From NCBI GenBank assembly GCA_023334545.1, contig JAADVB010000008.1, positions 96,019 to 160,018 of the forward strand: 64,000 bases of DNA, read 5' to 3'. The stretch comes from Salisapilia sapeloensis (lineage: Eukaryota; Oomycota; Peronosporomycetes; Peronosporales; Salisapiliaceae). The notes beneath the pieces were generated by a model. The model was not told the origin of the DNA. It made no database searches and worked only from the letters and a program-made list of their open reading frames with translations. Below, piece by piece: positions 49,748 to 62,437 of the stretch. Numbering within the stretch: the first letter of the stretch is position 1; each line of letters opens with the position of its first letter. A program made the position numbers and the translations under genes.

Positions 49748-52377
49748 AAACAATACATACACTTTGCATTTAGTACTCTGTCTAGGACTTGCCTTGGTGA
49801 ATGATCTGTCGAGGTTTCAGCTCTTCTGAAGGTTTGGGATATCACAATGAGCTTTGGATTTATGTTTAAGATTGAAAGGTAGAGGTATTGGAGGACAGAG
49901 TATGGTCTGAGTGTATCTTGTTAGCGTCTTGAGAAAGTGGATGGCCAGCCGTGCGAGTCGCACGTACTTGGTCGTAGCTATAAAGATATATCACATGGTA
50001 AACACCATGACCGAGTCGTGCAGCTATTTTGAAGATCGGAATAGTTGATGTCTCATGTCTTGTAGCGTACGAGATTTCCATCAGATGCCAACACCGTATC
50101 TGGTTTCTTATCCTTCAGTGCACACGATCTAATTTAGATCTACTCTCTGTGTCATGGTTTGTAGAGGACTATGATAAAAGAGCAAGATAGATCCTACACA
50201 AGTAAATCCGCTTGCGATAGCTCACTAAAGTCTATACATACATTGAGGTAAAAGCGGCTGCCAGTTTTAGGCTAGCTTGACACTGCAGGATGGCCAAGTC
50301 ATCATAGCAACCACGACTCTATGAAGAAGCTCGGTCTGCAGTGCCGTCATTGAATTCCTAGCACTGCTTGCAATGCTCATCTGCTTCGACTCATGGGTCT
50401 TAAAAGCCAGTCGTATCAGCATGACTGATACGTTCGGAAGGACATTAACGAACGTGATCGTCCTAAATGAACTACCATAGTGGTGACTAGAGTATCACTT
50501 GTGGTAAGTAGGCACCATCCTTCTGTTTAATGCGGACTGCGAGGACCCTGAGTACAAAATACATTGACAAATCCGAGGATGTAATGTACGTAGCTCATAC
50601 TATCTAGGCATGGCGTCATCGAGGTTAATCAAGATTTTCCTACGGATAGCATCCATGCGCTTTACTCGCTTACAACCTATGCAAGTTGCAGTTACGTACA
50701 TGAAGTCATCTATGGCGTACCCGAAGATGGAGATGAGCAGGATCGTACCTCGAGGCTTGCGAGTCTTGTAGATATTGGAGCAAGGCTGGTGGAAATAATT
50801 GGTTTGAATGGCGTAATTGAGTTGATCTCATATATATCGGTGACACGCTTGGTGCGGCCGAATAGAATGCAATGCTTTTCTTTCTTGTGCGTGGAAACAT
50901 CTACGAGAACTCAGACTCGTCTTCGTTGACATTTTTCGAATGGCGTGACCGGTATCTGAGAATACGACAAGCGATAGTTCAATGTCCGATCGGTCTTAAC
51001 CAGACATCGTAGGGAAGTCGCTTCAAGTTGGAAAGATGACCATGAGGATTCTGACGATTGTACACGCCTAGAGGATCCAAGTTCTTTTTGATGATCAGCT
51101 ACGACACGTTTGTGCTCATTGTGTCAAAAGATAGCAAATCTGCATCAACGAACTTAGTAAACGTGCTCTTTATCGCGACTATAGACTTGTTTCTTCTGAC
51201 GGCAGAGTTGCAGTAGCAGCGATCTGTATGAGCTTTATTTGCTGATTACCGGAGAAGTAAACACTCGGAATTGAATGATAGTAGCTCTCGTCAGAGACCA
51301 CAGACATGTGTAAACTGAATACGAAGAAGACGAGGATAGAAGCCACATTGACCAGGAAAGAAAAGTCAACACGAAATCCGAGTGCAGGCTACATTAGCTT
51401 ATGTCTTTACGATCGACTGTCGCATGTTGCTATGAAGAGAAACTTTTCCAGCAGTACGCACCTCCTACATGCACTGCCAAGGAACTTTAATGCTATACAA
51501 GTGCAATAGTGCCCACGACTTGACCCATCTTACCCCTTTTATTAAACTGAAGAGCAGTGTACCCAGCTTTAATCACGAAGCCACTCTATCGGACAACTTT
51601 TTCAGTCGTGCCAACTTTGTTGGTCAAGTATCAGATGTCGGTCATTTGTAAACATTGCGATATGTGTACGAACGTATCGTCCTTTACTATCCGGAAAACA
51701 GGATAAGGATAAGATAACTCGAGGAGCTTTGGTCAGAGGTACAAGTACCCTTGGATGTTTTGTCTCCGATCTAGTTCATCAGAAAAAGTGAATCTTGTCT
51801 TTTCTATTGTACGATAAAATCCACAAGAGGCGGACATTTGTAATGATGGTGTGGGATTCCATCACATACACTGTATGGGTATAGAAGTGCGCAAAGGTCT
51901 CGTTTTGGCGAAGTTGAAGTCTCGTCGACCGAATGGAGCCGTCTCGCCTGAAAATTTGGTCATTTACCACGATGATATTTGTGGTAGATAATTTTGTCAA
52001 GAGATGATTTATACGTCATATCACCAGGTGAGACCGATGGCAGTGGTACTTGGATCGAAGTGCAAGTCACGTGATGGCAAGCAACGCACATCCCTGATTA
52101 AATCTTGTGCATGATGTGTGGGCTATCAACAACTGCACAATCTCATTCTAGTGGACATATTTATTCTTTATATTATTATATATGTCCCAGGACTTGTGAT
52201 CGACCGAAACCTCCTCGGGTCAGAACCCCAGCAGCATCCTTCATTTCGGAATTTTCCCTCGAGGACGCAAGGCGCGCTTTCATCGCTCCATACTTTTCGG
52301 TTTCGGCTCGTTGCCTCTCTTAAATCGATCGCCAGCAAGCGCCCTCTTCATCGACCACACGTAACTGCCGTCCTTGG
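49748..52377. other. 2.6-kb gene-poor region
   Basis: No supported gene. A coherent open stretch at about 50642-50935 (+), encoding SIHALYSLTTYASC through SLVDIGARLVEIIGLNGVIELI, ends at a stop and has no start; it may be a decayed gene. The ORF at 51306-51509 has no motif. The last 200 bp hold the leader of the cation ATPase gene. Confidence 0.4.
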
Positions 52378-55300
52378 ATGTCCGACCGCACGCCAGCTTC
52401 ATCAGCCGCGTCGGGTGCAAGATCACAATGGGCGAGCGAGAACAGATTGACGAGCACCGACGTGCACACGCCGAGGACGCAGTCCCAGCGCGACCTGGAT
52501 GCGCCGTCAAACTCCGATTTTTCTTACCAGAGAGCGCATACTCCTAAAGCAGACACTCCTGGTGGAATCCATTCCCCGCGCAAATCTAACTCCTCACTAC
52601 GACGCTTCTTCCCGAGCACACCTGGGAACGAAAAGCGCCATGAAGACAACCTGGGTATGTCTTACCGCCATTCGGAAGGAAACCCCAACTACGCTCTCAG
52701 CACGGAAGAAGACCGTGCTTCCCACCGAGACCGGTTTATGAGTGATGCCGAACGTACGTTGGCACGTGATCCGAGCCAAACGCGTGACTCGTTCCGTATC
52801 CTCGACGCTGATCAAGCCGAGTGGCATGACCAACCAGCTGACACGATCCTCGACTTGCTCAGCTCCGACATCAACTATGGTCTGTCTTCGGATGAAGCCT
52901 CTAAGAGACTCACCGAAAACGGCCCGAACTCTCTAGAAGCGGAGAAGAAGACTCCAACGGCTATCATTTTCCTATTACAGTTCACCAACTTGATTATTGG
53001 TCTCTTACTTGTCGCTGCCCTTGCCGCCGTGGCGCTGAAAGAGTTCGTGGAAGGTATTGCTATCATCGCGGTCGTGCTGTTGAACGCTGTCATTGCGACA
53101 GTGCAGGAGCGTAATGCGACGAACGCGCTGGAAGCGCTTCAGAAAATGTCATCGCCACAGTGTACAGTTCTGCGCGATGGTCGTCAACAGAGCATAGCGA
53201 GTGAACACCTCGTGGCCGGCGACATTGTCAATCTCACCACGGGTGACATTGTTCCGGCTGATATCCGTCTTCTTGCCAGTTCTGACTTGAAAGTAAATGA
53301 GATGATTCTTACTGGTGAGTCTGAAGACGTAATGAAGAAGTTTGATGCCGACATGAGTCATGGCTCTGGCGAAAAGCTTACGGCTCCTAATATGGTCTTC
53401 TCGTCGACGTCTGTTGCCACCGGTAACGCGACTGGTGTTGTCGTCGAAACGGGCATGTCCACCCGCGTCGGCTCCATCGCAGCGTTGCTGCGTGGCAAGT
53501 CGGCTGACGGCACGAAACAGAACCCGATCAAGCGCTTCTTTGATAAGTACCAGCCGAAGATGACTCCTCTCCAGCACACACTGCACAAATTGGGTGTTTT
53601 CATGGGTGGCGTCGTGATTGTTGTGTGCATCGTTGTGTTCGTTGTTGGTATGGTGCGTGACATTCCGGATCCCAAGAACCCTACTCGCCCTGTTTGGCTT
53701 CACATGATCATGATTTCCGTCTCGCTCGCCGTCAGTGCCGTGCCAGAAGGTCTTCCCATGGTTGTTACAATCTGCCTTTCTACCGGCACAGCCGACATGG
53801 TTAAGAAGAACGTTCTCGTGCGCAAGATTGCTGCTGTGGAATCCCTTGGTGCCAGTTCTGTCATTTGTACCGATAAGACGGGGACCTTGACGGAAGGTAA
53901 GATGCGTGCCGTTAAGATGTGGGGTGACGGCGTCGAGTACGAAATCACCGGTCGTGGCTTTGAACCGTACGGTGAAATCCTACACGACGGTGTCGCACAG
54001 GCCAAGTCCAACGCCCAAGTTCGCTCGACGCTTCTTTCCTCTGTCCTGTGCACGAACACCAGTGTGCAACAAGACAAGGATGAGAACGGAGAAACAACGT
54101 GGGTACCCATGGGCAACTCGTCTGAAGCTCCTCTTGTTGTCGCCGCTGCCAAGGCCGGTATCTGGCGCGAGGAAGTTATGGAAGCGTACCCACGTACAGC
54201 TGAAATTCCCTTCTCGTCGTCTCGTAAGATGATGATCACCGTAAACGAGTTACCGAAGGAGTCGTTTGAGCAGATGCCTCTTCCGAAGGACACTAAATAC
54301 GTTGCCAACGTGAAGGGTGCACCCAACTATATCATCAAGAATTGTACGCAGTACCTCCAAAAGGATGGTACAGTTAGCGAGATGCGCCAACGTGATGCGA
54401 ATCATGTCTTGGAAGCAGTTGACGCGCTGTCGTCCCAAGCATTGCGTGTTCTGGCTGTTGCTATGCGCCCAATGCCAAAGCTTCCGTACCCGGACGATGA
54501 AGATGACATTGAGAAGAAGTTTGAAGCGCTCAGTGAGCCGCTCATCTTCCTCGGCCTCGTGGCTTCCATTGATCCACCGCGTGAAGGTGTACGCGATGCG
54601 ATCCAGACGGCATACGACGCTTCGATCCGCACGGTCATGATCACGGGTGACTACTTGAAGACTGCAGTTGCTATCGGCAAGGACATTGGTCTGCTTGCTA
54701 TGGGTACGGATGAAGATTCGTACGCCGTGGACTGCACTGTCCTACGTCCTAATGGCGACTACATCGAAGACAGCCAGTTGGACGAGATCACTAGTCGCTG
54801 CGTCGTCTTCGCGCGTGCGAAACCGGAGGACAAGATTGAGATTGTCAAGAGTCTGCAGCGTCAAGGCATGGTTGCCGCCATGACCGGCGACGGTGTGAAC
54901 GACGCGCCTGCTTTGAAGGAGAGTGATATTGGTGTTGCCATGGGTCTTGCCGGTACTGCCGTCGCCAAGGGTGCGTCTGACATGTTGCTGACGGATGACA
55001 ACTTTTGCAGCATCGTGGCTGCTGTCGAGAAGGGTCGCGAGACGTATGAGAATATCCAGCGCTTTGTGTGCTTTTTGTTGTCGACGAACTTTGGCGAGAT
55101 CACAACGATCTTTGTCGCGATAGTCATCGGCATGGACCTGCCACTCGAGCCGCTTCAGATTCTGATCTTGAACATCTTTGCGGACGGTATGGCTGCCGTG
55201 GCGCTCAGCCTAGAAAAGGGCGACGGAACGGTCATGTCGGAGAAACCACGACCGCCGCAGCAACAAATTATCCACGGCCGACTGTGGGTCATTGTCCTCG

Positions 55301-56109
55301 TCAACGGAATGTTGATCGCGACCGGCGCCCTCACGGTCTTCATCGTCGGCATCTACTGGAACTTTGGCATGATCCTGCAGGAAGATTATATGGAGGGCAT
55401 TGACGTGGAAAGCGGAAAAAAATCCTATAGACACGCTGTGTGCCAACGGTGGTTGGGTATCAACACTGGATGGAAGGATGTGAGCAACTGCATGGCCGAG
55501 TTACCGGACGAAAACTTCCGATATAATGAAACCATTCGCGGCGAGTCGGACTTTATCGGCGAAGACTTTGAGTGCCATGGCGGAGACTACAGCTGCATCA
55601 ACGAAGGTGTGTCCCGAGCACAGACGATGACATTTATCTACATTACGATGATGGAAATGTTCCGAGCGTACACGGCGCGTAGCTTCACCAACTCGGTCTT
55701 CTACCGCATGTTCTCGAACAAGTGGATGCAGTGGGCGGCCGTCGGGTCGGTGACGCTGACACTGAGCGTGACGAACATCCCGGTGATCATGGACGACCTC
55801 TTTGGCTTTGCCTACATTGAGTGGTTCCAGTGGCTCTTTGCCATCGCCTTCTCGGTGCTCATGGTCATTGGTGGCGAGATCATGAAGGCTTGCTACCGTA
55901 TGAGTGACAAGAAGAAGTTTGTTAAACGGGAGCAGGAGCAGCACTATAACGATATGATGCTCGAGATCCGCACGCTGCGGGAGCAAGTGCAGCGCGTGGA
56001 GACGCGTCTCCAAGACGATATGACCGAGATCCGTCGCAACCACCGTCGTCAGCACTCGAACTCGACGCTGTCGAGCTCCAGCTCGGACGCAGATCACCAT
56101 CGCACCTAG
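52378..56109 (+). CDS. P-type II cation-transporting ATPase
   Basis: A 1243-residue ion pump with an ATG start and no intron. All catalytic motifs are present: the TGES loop of the A domain (T312-S315, LTGESEDVMKK), the phosphorylated aspartate D499 in ICTDKTGTLTEG, and the hinge motif TGDGVNDAPAL (T836 onwards). TM4 carries SAVPEGLPMVVTICL, the PEGL ion-binding signature of calcium and related P-IIA/IIB-like pumps. This is distinct from the H+-ATPase (PPALP) motif. A Cys-rich extracytosolic loop of about 80 residues lies before the last TM helices (VCQRWLGINTGWKDVSNC, FECHGGDYSC). The N-terminal 150 residues are phospho-site-rich and disordered, and the C-terminus ends in a coiled-coil segment and a Ser/Asp-rich tail. 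Whether it pumps Ca2+ or Na+ cannot be decided from sequence alone. Confidence 0.92.
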   Translation: MSDRTPASSAASGARSQWASENRLTSTDVHTPRTQSQRDLDAPSNSDFSYQRAHTPKADTPGGIHSPRKSNSSLRRFFPSTPGNEKRHEDNLGMSYRHSEGNPNYALSTEEDRASHRDRFMSDAERTLARDPSQTRDSFRILDADQAEWHDQPADTILDLLSSDINYGLSSDEASKRLTENGPNSLEAEKKTPTAIIFLLQFTNLIIGLLLVAALAAVALKEFVEGIAIIAVVLLNAVIATVQERNATNALEALQKMSSPQCTVLRDGRQQSIASEHLVAGDIVNLTTGDIVPADIRLLASSDLKVNEMILTGESEDVMKKFDADMSHGSGEKLTAPNMVFSSTSVATGNATGVVVETGMSTRVGSIAALLRGKSADGTKQNPIKRFFDKYQPKMTPLQHTLHKLGVFMGGVVIVVCIVVFVVGMVRDIPDPKNPTRPVWLHMIMISVSLAVSAVPEGLPMVVTICLSTGTADMVKKNVLVRKIAAVESLGASSVICTDKTGTLTEGKMRAVKMWGDGVEYEITGRGFEPYGEILHDGVAQAKSNAQVRSTLLSSVLCTNTSVQQDKDENGETTWVPMGNSSEAPLVVAAAKAGIWREEVMEAYPRTAEIPFSSSRKMMITVNELPKESFEQMPLPKDTKYVANVKGAPNYIIKNCTQYLQKDGTVSEMRQRDANHVLEAVDALSSQALRVLAVAMRPMPKLPYPDDEDDIEKKFEALSEPLIFLGLVASIDPPREGVRDAIQTAYDASIRTVMITGDYLKTAVAIGKDIGLLAMGTDEDSYAVDCTVLRPNGDYIEDSQLDEITSRCVVFARAKPEDKIEIVKSLQRQGMVAAMTGDGVNDAPALKESDIGVAMGLAGTAVAKGASDMLLTDDNFCSIVAAVEKGRETYENIQRFVCFLLSTNFGEITTIFVAIVIGMDLPLEPLQILILNIFADGMAAVALSLEKGDGTVMSEKPRPPQQQIIHGRLWVIVLVNGMLIATGALTVFIVGIYWNFGMILQEDYMEGIDVESGKKSYRHAVCQRWLGINTGWKDVSNCMAELPDENFRYNETIRGESDFIGEDFECHGGDYSCINEGVSRAQTMTFIYITMMEMFRAYTARSFTNSVFYRMFSNKWMQWAAVGSVTLTLSVTNIPVIMDDLFGFAYIEWFQWLFAIAFSVLMVIGGEIMKACYRMSDKKKFVKREQEQHYNDMMLEIRTLREQVQRVETRLQDDMTEIRRNHRRQHSNSTLSSSSSDADHHRT

Positions 56110-56617
56110 ACTTGATAGAGAATGTCTAGGCGTTTTCATTTACATCAACTCGGCGTGAGGTCTTGATATAGTAACAACGAGTGGCATTTTGAAAGTGATT
56201 CCGTCTTCATTTGTGTCTTATAGCTTTTGTATAGTACGATCGGATAGTAGACATTGGACGAGTACTACCCTCTCAGATAAAGTATTCTTCATGCAGTCAC
56301 TCTTTTACAGTAGATAGATTGGTCGATTCATAGGTCCAGGAAGAGGAGTATGACAGGACGATGCTGATGTGAAGAATGAGAGTGCTGTCGGAAGAGATGG
56401 AGATGTATACGAGTACTTTGTCAATGACCTCTGGATCGACTAGAAGAGCTATGAACGAAAAGCACAAGAATGTTTGATTCCAAAGAAGCCACGTTCACTT
56501 TATAACGATCGTCTAGCCGGTACGAACCTACACGTTCCGTCCCCGACGCATGTATCGTGGACAGGATGACCAAAACACAATGTCTTGCAAAGATGTTCAT
56601 CGGACGATCGAGGCAGT
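56110..56617. other. Spacer between convergent ATPase and GMPP genes
   Basis: 508 bp between the two stop codons, covering both 3' UTRs. Nothing coding is recognised. Confidence 0.5.
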
Positions 56618-57920
56618 CTACATGACGATAGTACCCGTTTCTGGCAAGTCGGTCGAAATGGACTTGTGCGGAAGGACGAGCGCTCCGTTGATGAACTTTT
56701 CGTCCTTCACTTGCACGTCTTCCCCGACGACCGTGACGCCTTCGATGCGGCACCAGCGACCGATGGTGGATCCCCAGCCGATGACACTGGAGTGGATCCA
56801 GGAATTCGCTCGGACAGTCACGCCTTTTAGCAACGTTGTTCGACTCAGGCGCACACCTACGACATAAGAGTAGGTATAAGACTGGGAGAGAAGGAGATAG
56901 TAAGCGTACCATCTTCAATGACACATCCAGGTCCGATGACGACGTTCGGACCGATGAGACAGCCTTCGCCAATAACAGCAGTCGGATCCACCATGACATT
57001 CCCGATGAACTTGCCCCCGTGAGTCAGCTGATCATCATCGGATCGAGCGAGGTAGTCCAAGTGGAGGCACATGCCGGTGAGAAAGTCTTTTGGCTGTCCG
57101 ATGTCCATCCAGTAGCCAGGCAAGACCATCGAGTATAAATTTCCTTCCGCTGCGATTTGAGGGAAGATCTCCTTTTCAATCGATGTCGGTCTCAACTAGT
57201 TAAAGACGGGGTAAGAGGAAGGATACGATGCAGTTTATATGTAAATGTACTTCGATGCGGTCGAGAATGTCGCGATTGAAAATGTAGATACCAGCGTTGA
57301 TCTTGTTGCCAACATACTCTGGTGGCTTTTCGACAAACCGTTGGATCTGACCCTCGTCGTCGGATAAAACGACACCGTATTTGCTCGGCTCGTCCACGCG
57401 AGTGACCTGCACGACGTGGAATTAGTAGACGACTCGAGAGGATAGAGATAAGAGATGCAACCATAATGGTGCCTTCTCCACCGTGGTTACGATGAAAGGC
57501 TAAGAAGTCATCTAGGCGGTATTCACAAATGACGTCCGAGTTGAAGACAAAGAACGGGTCGTCGTCGTCGAGGAGGTCCTTGGCCAAGGCAAGCGGACCG
57601 GCCGTGCCCAGCGGCTCGGTCTCATGCGAACATGTAATTTTGATGTTATACTGCTTCTCCATGCTCTCCAAAGCCTGGAGCATGACCTGTGGCTGGTAAT
57701 TGACGGCGAGCACGACTTCCGTGACGCCAACCTAGTGTGCGCCTCGTGAGCATCAAAGATCTTTACAATGGGGATGAGGAAGGGTGTGTACATTCACGAG
57801 AGCTTCGATCTGATGGACGACGATGGATTTGTTACAGAACTCCACGAGGGGCTTTGGACATGACAAGGTCAGTGGCCGCAGCCGCGTGCCAAAGCCTCCG
57901 ACTAGAATCAACGCCTTCAT
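56618..57920 (-). CDS. GMPPB: GDP-mannose pyrophosphorylase (GMPPB), 5 exons
   Basis: It makes GDP-mannose from mannose-1-phosphate and GTP for N-glycans, GPI anchors and cell-surface mannans. Exons in transcription order are 57920-57792, 57731-57462, 57406-57251, 57195-56910 and 56856-56618, with introns of 53-60 nt. They total 359 residues; human GMPPB has 360. The nucleotidyltransferase signature [21 protein letters not shown] is at residues about 8-28. Further motifs are NSDVICEY (metal Asp), the [20 protein letters not shown] segment, and [13 protein letters not shown]. From about residue 250 the C-terminal left-handed beta-helix runs in hexads ([44 protein letters not shown]). Several exons end in frames that read on for a few codons into introns, so naive ORFs look like separate genes. 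It is convergent with the ATPase gene. Confidence 0.96.
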
Positions 57921-60157
57921 GCTTTTCTGGATGGCACTTTCATGTGGGTACCTGTGTACCGGAATATAGCGTATAGTTTATTGCATTTTCTGTATGGAGG
58001 ATGTTAATATAGAATTTCGCCTATTAGAATTGGTTGAAAGTAAAGTGGATTCCAGGACTACGTCAGCACATTGAAGGCACCTTCAAGTTGCAACGAATAG
58101 ACGAAGGAATCTCCATTTGCTGCCTCGCCTACTGTGTTGTGAATGCAATTGTGTGCTTTCCCTTTCAAAGATTGCAGTACTGGGATCCATGCATTAAAAA
58201 GTAGGAAAGTCAATTTATAAAAGCCGAGTTAGGGTATGATTCTAGTCACTGAATTCGATATGGGATCACTTACCACAGCACCTTCGTGAGCCTCGCAAAC
58301 TTCATCCTTTGCTAGAAAGTATAATAAGTAGTGATCGTGAGTCTGCATTGTGAGATCTCACAAGTATTCTGCAGAATGGGTACACACAAGAATGATGCCT
58401 CCAGCTATCGTAGTTATTAATATGGATGTGCACACAGTTTAATGGCAAGTAGATGGGGCGCCCTTGCAGCTAATAACGGCTAATGGAAGCATGTACAGGG
58501 AATGACTTTAAAATAGTGAATAAGTGAGCAAGCGAAACACCATAAGAACAAGCGAGTGGAAGGTATATGACAACAGCTACCCATAATCTTGTTTTGCTCG
58601 TGAGTTTTACACGGCTCTACTTAACTTTTTAATGTCCTTCCCATATCTGATTCGCTTAGACATTCAGCTTTAGTGATCTTTAGTGCTATTGTCGTGTTCA
58701 CTTTATAGGGCACTTCGATTAGCTTGCAGTGAATTCTACTTCTGCGCTGTAAACTTCTACGTCGCTCTTTCGTCACTTATGTACATATTCCTACCATGCC
58801 GGAAGCTTGAGAGCAATTAAAGCAATGTGTCCACTGGTTTTAAACAGTGTATCCGACAAAAGCGCTTTCCCAAACTTCCGGATTGCTCTTCTCCGCTATC
58901 GGTCAAGATACCGCTTCATTTAAACGTATACAGTAACTTACCAACTTCCAAATTCAATCTGTAGGTAGCTTATAAAACACGCGCGAATTAAACTGCTCTT
59001 TGCAGTGGATGCCCGCCAACCGCCAGTGTGATAAAGCGACTTGCTAAGTACCATACTTTTGTATGCGTTTGGATATGTTTTTTTTTAAGCCCATCTTTTC
59101 TTGTCGTTAGAGAATACATTCGGAGTCAAAGATACAAAAATGATTTGATTGTGCTTAATAGGTATTCAAGCCACCACCACCCCCATAATTCGTCAATAGG
59201 ACTTTGCGTGGGAAGCAAAGACTTAATATACAACATCCTGGTTAGTGCAAAACAAAAGACAAAAGCGAGCATATGAGTCTGCGCATTGAGTTTTCTAGAC
59301 CGAATTAACGATCAACGAAAGGCTGAATTCTCTTCGAAAGTGTTCCCCGATTTACAACCAAATGCTGTTTTCCAACTCTCAGTCCCTATCGTATATCAAT
59401 TGGTACCAGTACGGAGACAAACTGTACCTTGCGCCATGGGTACTCAACCGAGATCTTGTCGTAGTAATGGACAAATATCTTTGAAGCACGTGCTTCTAAG
59501 CTAGCAGGTACGCAGAAGAAGAGCATGGGCCAAGTAAATTCTTCTTGAAGATCGCCCTAGCAGATACTTGGCCCATTTATTACAACCATCCAAGATACTA
59601 TCGAATACTGATGATGAACCTTTCCCGCACGACAACAGTATGAGCTTTTTGTATGTTATTCTATCGCGCTGTATAAAGCAGCACTTTCATCCCTATTAGA
59701 CAGTTGCCATATTGCTTCACCTGGTCTCCTCTTGGTCATAGGACAACGAAGTGGCTACCGTCCGAATACTTACGTAGCCAAACTTCTTACTAATGTACCA
59801 CTGTTTAAAGATAGACCTACCCATCGTAAACGACAATCACTCTGCTGTCTAAATATCTATGGCGGGGCACTGGTGCCTCCACGCTTCTTTCCGTAGGGTT
59901 TGCGAGACGGTATGTGACTCCATTAGGAAGCAGCTACAAGCACACAAGAGCTTGTTATCTATTCGGCAACGAGCGGAATTATGGCTGATATGAAAAGGTC
60001 TGCCGTAAGCATCACCACCACTCATGGGTTCATGCCCATGCTATGTAATTGCGTGACCTGCTATCAATTGACGCCTGAGCAGAGCGTATTGTCAGGCACA
60101 GACAGCAAGACTGACTTTCCTTTCGGACTAACTGGCGGTAGCCCCCGCGCTATAACG
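57921..60157. other. 2.2-kb gene-poor region
   Basis: AT-rich patches and short ORFs only (for example 59028-59276 and 59286-59504, both +), none recognisable. It includes the divergent promoters of the GMPP gene and the receptor kinase gene. Confidence 0.45.
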
Positions 60158-62437
60158 ATGCTCGCCTTGGTCCTTTTCTTGGTCCCACTTGTCGCAGCAG
60201 ACTGCCCCTCCGTTCTAAATACGCTCACATCCGACTGCAGGGGGGAGTGCTCCACATGCGTCGTGTATCAAGCGCACGCCGACGATAATCCTTGCAACAG
60301 CGCTGCTGTAAATGGTACCGTTGTGGGCGAGTGCCTTGACGCAGACGACGATGGCTGTCAAGTCCAGTGCTTTGGAAATCCTAGCGAAGACGGAGACCCA
60401 TATCGTATTCATATTTCGAATAACAGAGATGAAATGCCGACGAATGGTGACATGCAAAACGCCCCATATCTCAGCGCGGGGGTTGTTCACACGATCGGTC
60501 CGCTGTCCATTCCAAGCGACTACACCACATTGTAACCTGATTGCCTCTTCGTTTATATAAACCAGAGTCTTACAATTGCACTTAGATCAATCCAAGGCGG
60601 CAATACAGTTGATTCCGTCGGCGGTGACGCAGTCTTCATCTCTGTTGACGATGACTTGCTGAAAAGCTCTCCATCGATCCAGGTTTTGGAATTAGTCAAC
60701 ATCGACATGTCGAACAGCTTCCTGAATCTGCCAGCCATCGCTTCCCAAGATAAAGCCTTGGTCGACTTTCACTGTAGCAACTGTGAATTAACTGAAATGC
60801 CTACCTCTCTTACGGATGTCAAGAACCTCATTACGCTCAGGCTCCGACAGAACAAACTTACGTCTGTGCCTAGTGGTTTTAGTCACATGAATACTCTTAC
60901 TACGCTCGACCTAGCAAGCAACAATATCACCTCCTTCCATGCCGCATCATCGAGCTTGCAGGTGTTAAAGTTGACGAATAACAGCATGACTACCTTGCCG
61001 CAAGTCCTCGAAAACATGACTTCACTAATATACTTGGACGTGTCTGGCAATCCTTTTGAAGACATCATTGTCAGCAACAAAGTGTACGACGTCTTGAAAG
61101 GCCTCACGTACTTTACTTCGGAAACTGTAGAGTACAATGGGGATTGCGATGATAAGCGGACAGTCGGGACGATGCAGGTATGCATAGGCGACATGATTGA
61201 AGGTGTTGCTGGTAGTCAAGATCAAAGCCATAGTATATCAGTAGGCAACATCTTAATCGACGCAGTGGAGGCTTCTTCCGATAGTTCCACTGCCGATTCA
61301 AGTGGCATATCACCTACCACACTCGTCGTGGTGATTGTTATTGCCGGCATCATTGTCCTCTTATTGTGTGGCATCATCTGGTACTTTTACCGACGCAACA
61401 AGAAGCAACAGAAACTCTTGGAGGCTCACAACTTGACAACGCACAGCGTCGATCCGTCCTCCGTTTACTGGAGTAACGACACTTCCAAGGCAGCAACCAG
61501 TGATCCTCTATGGACGGCAGAAGAGAGAGTCAAGCTCCAGCTTCGCTACGAAGATGTGAAAGACATACGACGCCTTGGATCCGGCGGGTACGCTGATGTC
61601 TGGCTTGTGCAGTATTGTGGGAAGGACTTTTACGCGTCCAAGAGATTGCTTCCAGGTGAAGCGACAGTCGATAGAGTCTACTCTTTCGTTGAAGAGGTCA
61701 AGCTGTCTGCGTCTCTCCAGCATCCAAAAATCGTCCAGCTCTTTGGTGCGGCGTGGACAGTTGAAGCGAACGTCCAGGCGCTATACGAGTACATGCCCAA
61801 AGGCAATGTACGGACGTACCTCCAACATGCGAGGAAACGCAAATGGCGGCGGGAGAAGTTGCAGATTGCCATCGACGTCAGCGTCGCGCTTACCTACATC
61901 CATTCGTTCGATCCGCCACTGCTACATCGAGATCTAAAATCCACCAACGTCCTCTTGTCTGAAACGATGGAGGCGAAGCTTGGCGACTTTGGCACCGCTC
62001 GTTTCATGGCAGACGACTCGGAGAGCATGACTGTCGGAGCTGGGACAGGAAGGTGGATCGCCCCAGAAGTTTTGAGTCAGCGATATTACTGTGAGAAGAG
62101 TGACATCTACAGCTTTGGGGTCTTACTCTCTGAGATGGACACGCATGAACTCCCTTTCGACAGTAGAAGTAGTGACGATGGGAATGAACTGTCGGAACTA
62201 TCGATCCTCCACCAAGTCATGTCTGGGCAGCTAAAGCCGACTTTCCTGGATGCTTGTCCTCCAAAGCTTAAGCAACTGGCACAGAAATGCCTATCGTACA
62301 ATCCAAACGAGAGACCAGCTAGCTACCAGGTGCGTTATGAGCTCCATGAGATGTTGAAAGAAGCAGACGCTCGATCGGAGCGACGCAAGTCGGAACGATT
62401 GGCAAAAACAGTGCAGTACACGAAGCGTAGAAAGTAG
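60158..62437 (+). CDS. LRR receptor-like protein kinase (TKL type)
   Basis: A two-exon gene, 60158-60531 and 60586-62437 (54-nt intron, splice TT|A), giving 741 residues. The start ATG at 60158 opens directly into a signal peptide (LALVLFLVPLVAADC); the longer upstream frame is rejected. A Cys-rich segment (about 15-75: CPSV, DCRGECSTC, NPCNS) precedes a linker. Leucine-rich repeats follow (about 165-280: LITLRLRQNKLTSVPSGF, LTTLDLASNNITSF, LIYLDVSGNPFED). A TM helix (TTLVVVIVIAGIIVLLLCGIIW, about 369-391) leads to a Ser/Thr kinase domain (about 453-706). Key residues are the glycine loop RLGSGGYADVW, ATP-Lys in YASKRLL, HRDLKSTNV with catalytic Asp, DFGTARF and a GTGRWIAPEVL activation segment. 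All are intact, so the kinase should be active. The architecture resembles oomycete receptor-like kinases; the ligand is unknown. Confidence 0.92.

Noticed and set aside
55501-56139. 212-codon minus-strand ORF at the 3' end of the cation ATPase gene
   Set aside because: Antisense shadow of the conserved ATPase; His/Arg-rich composition without a domain.
59981-60157. Upstream in-frame extension of the receptor kinase
   Set aside because: The signal peptide begins at 60158; a 59-residue extension would bury it and has no family match.
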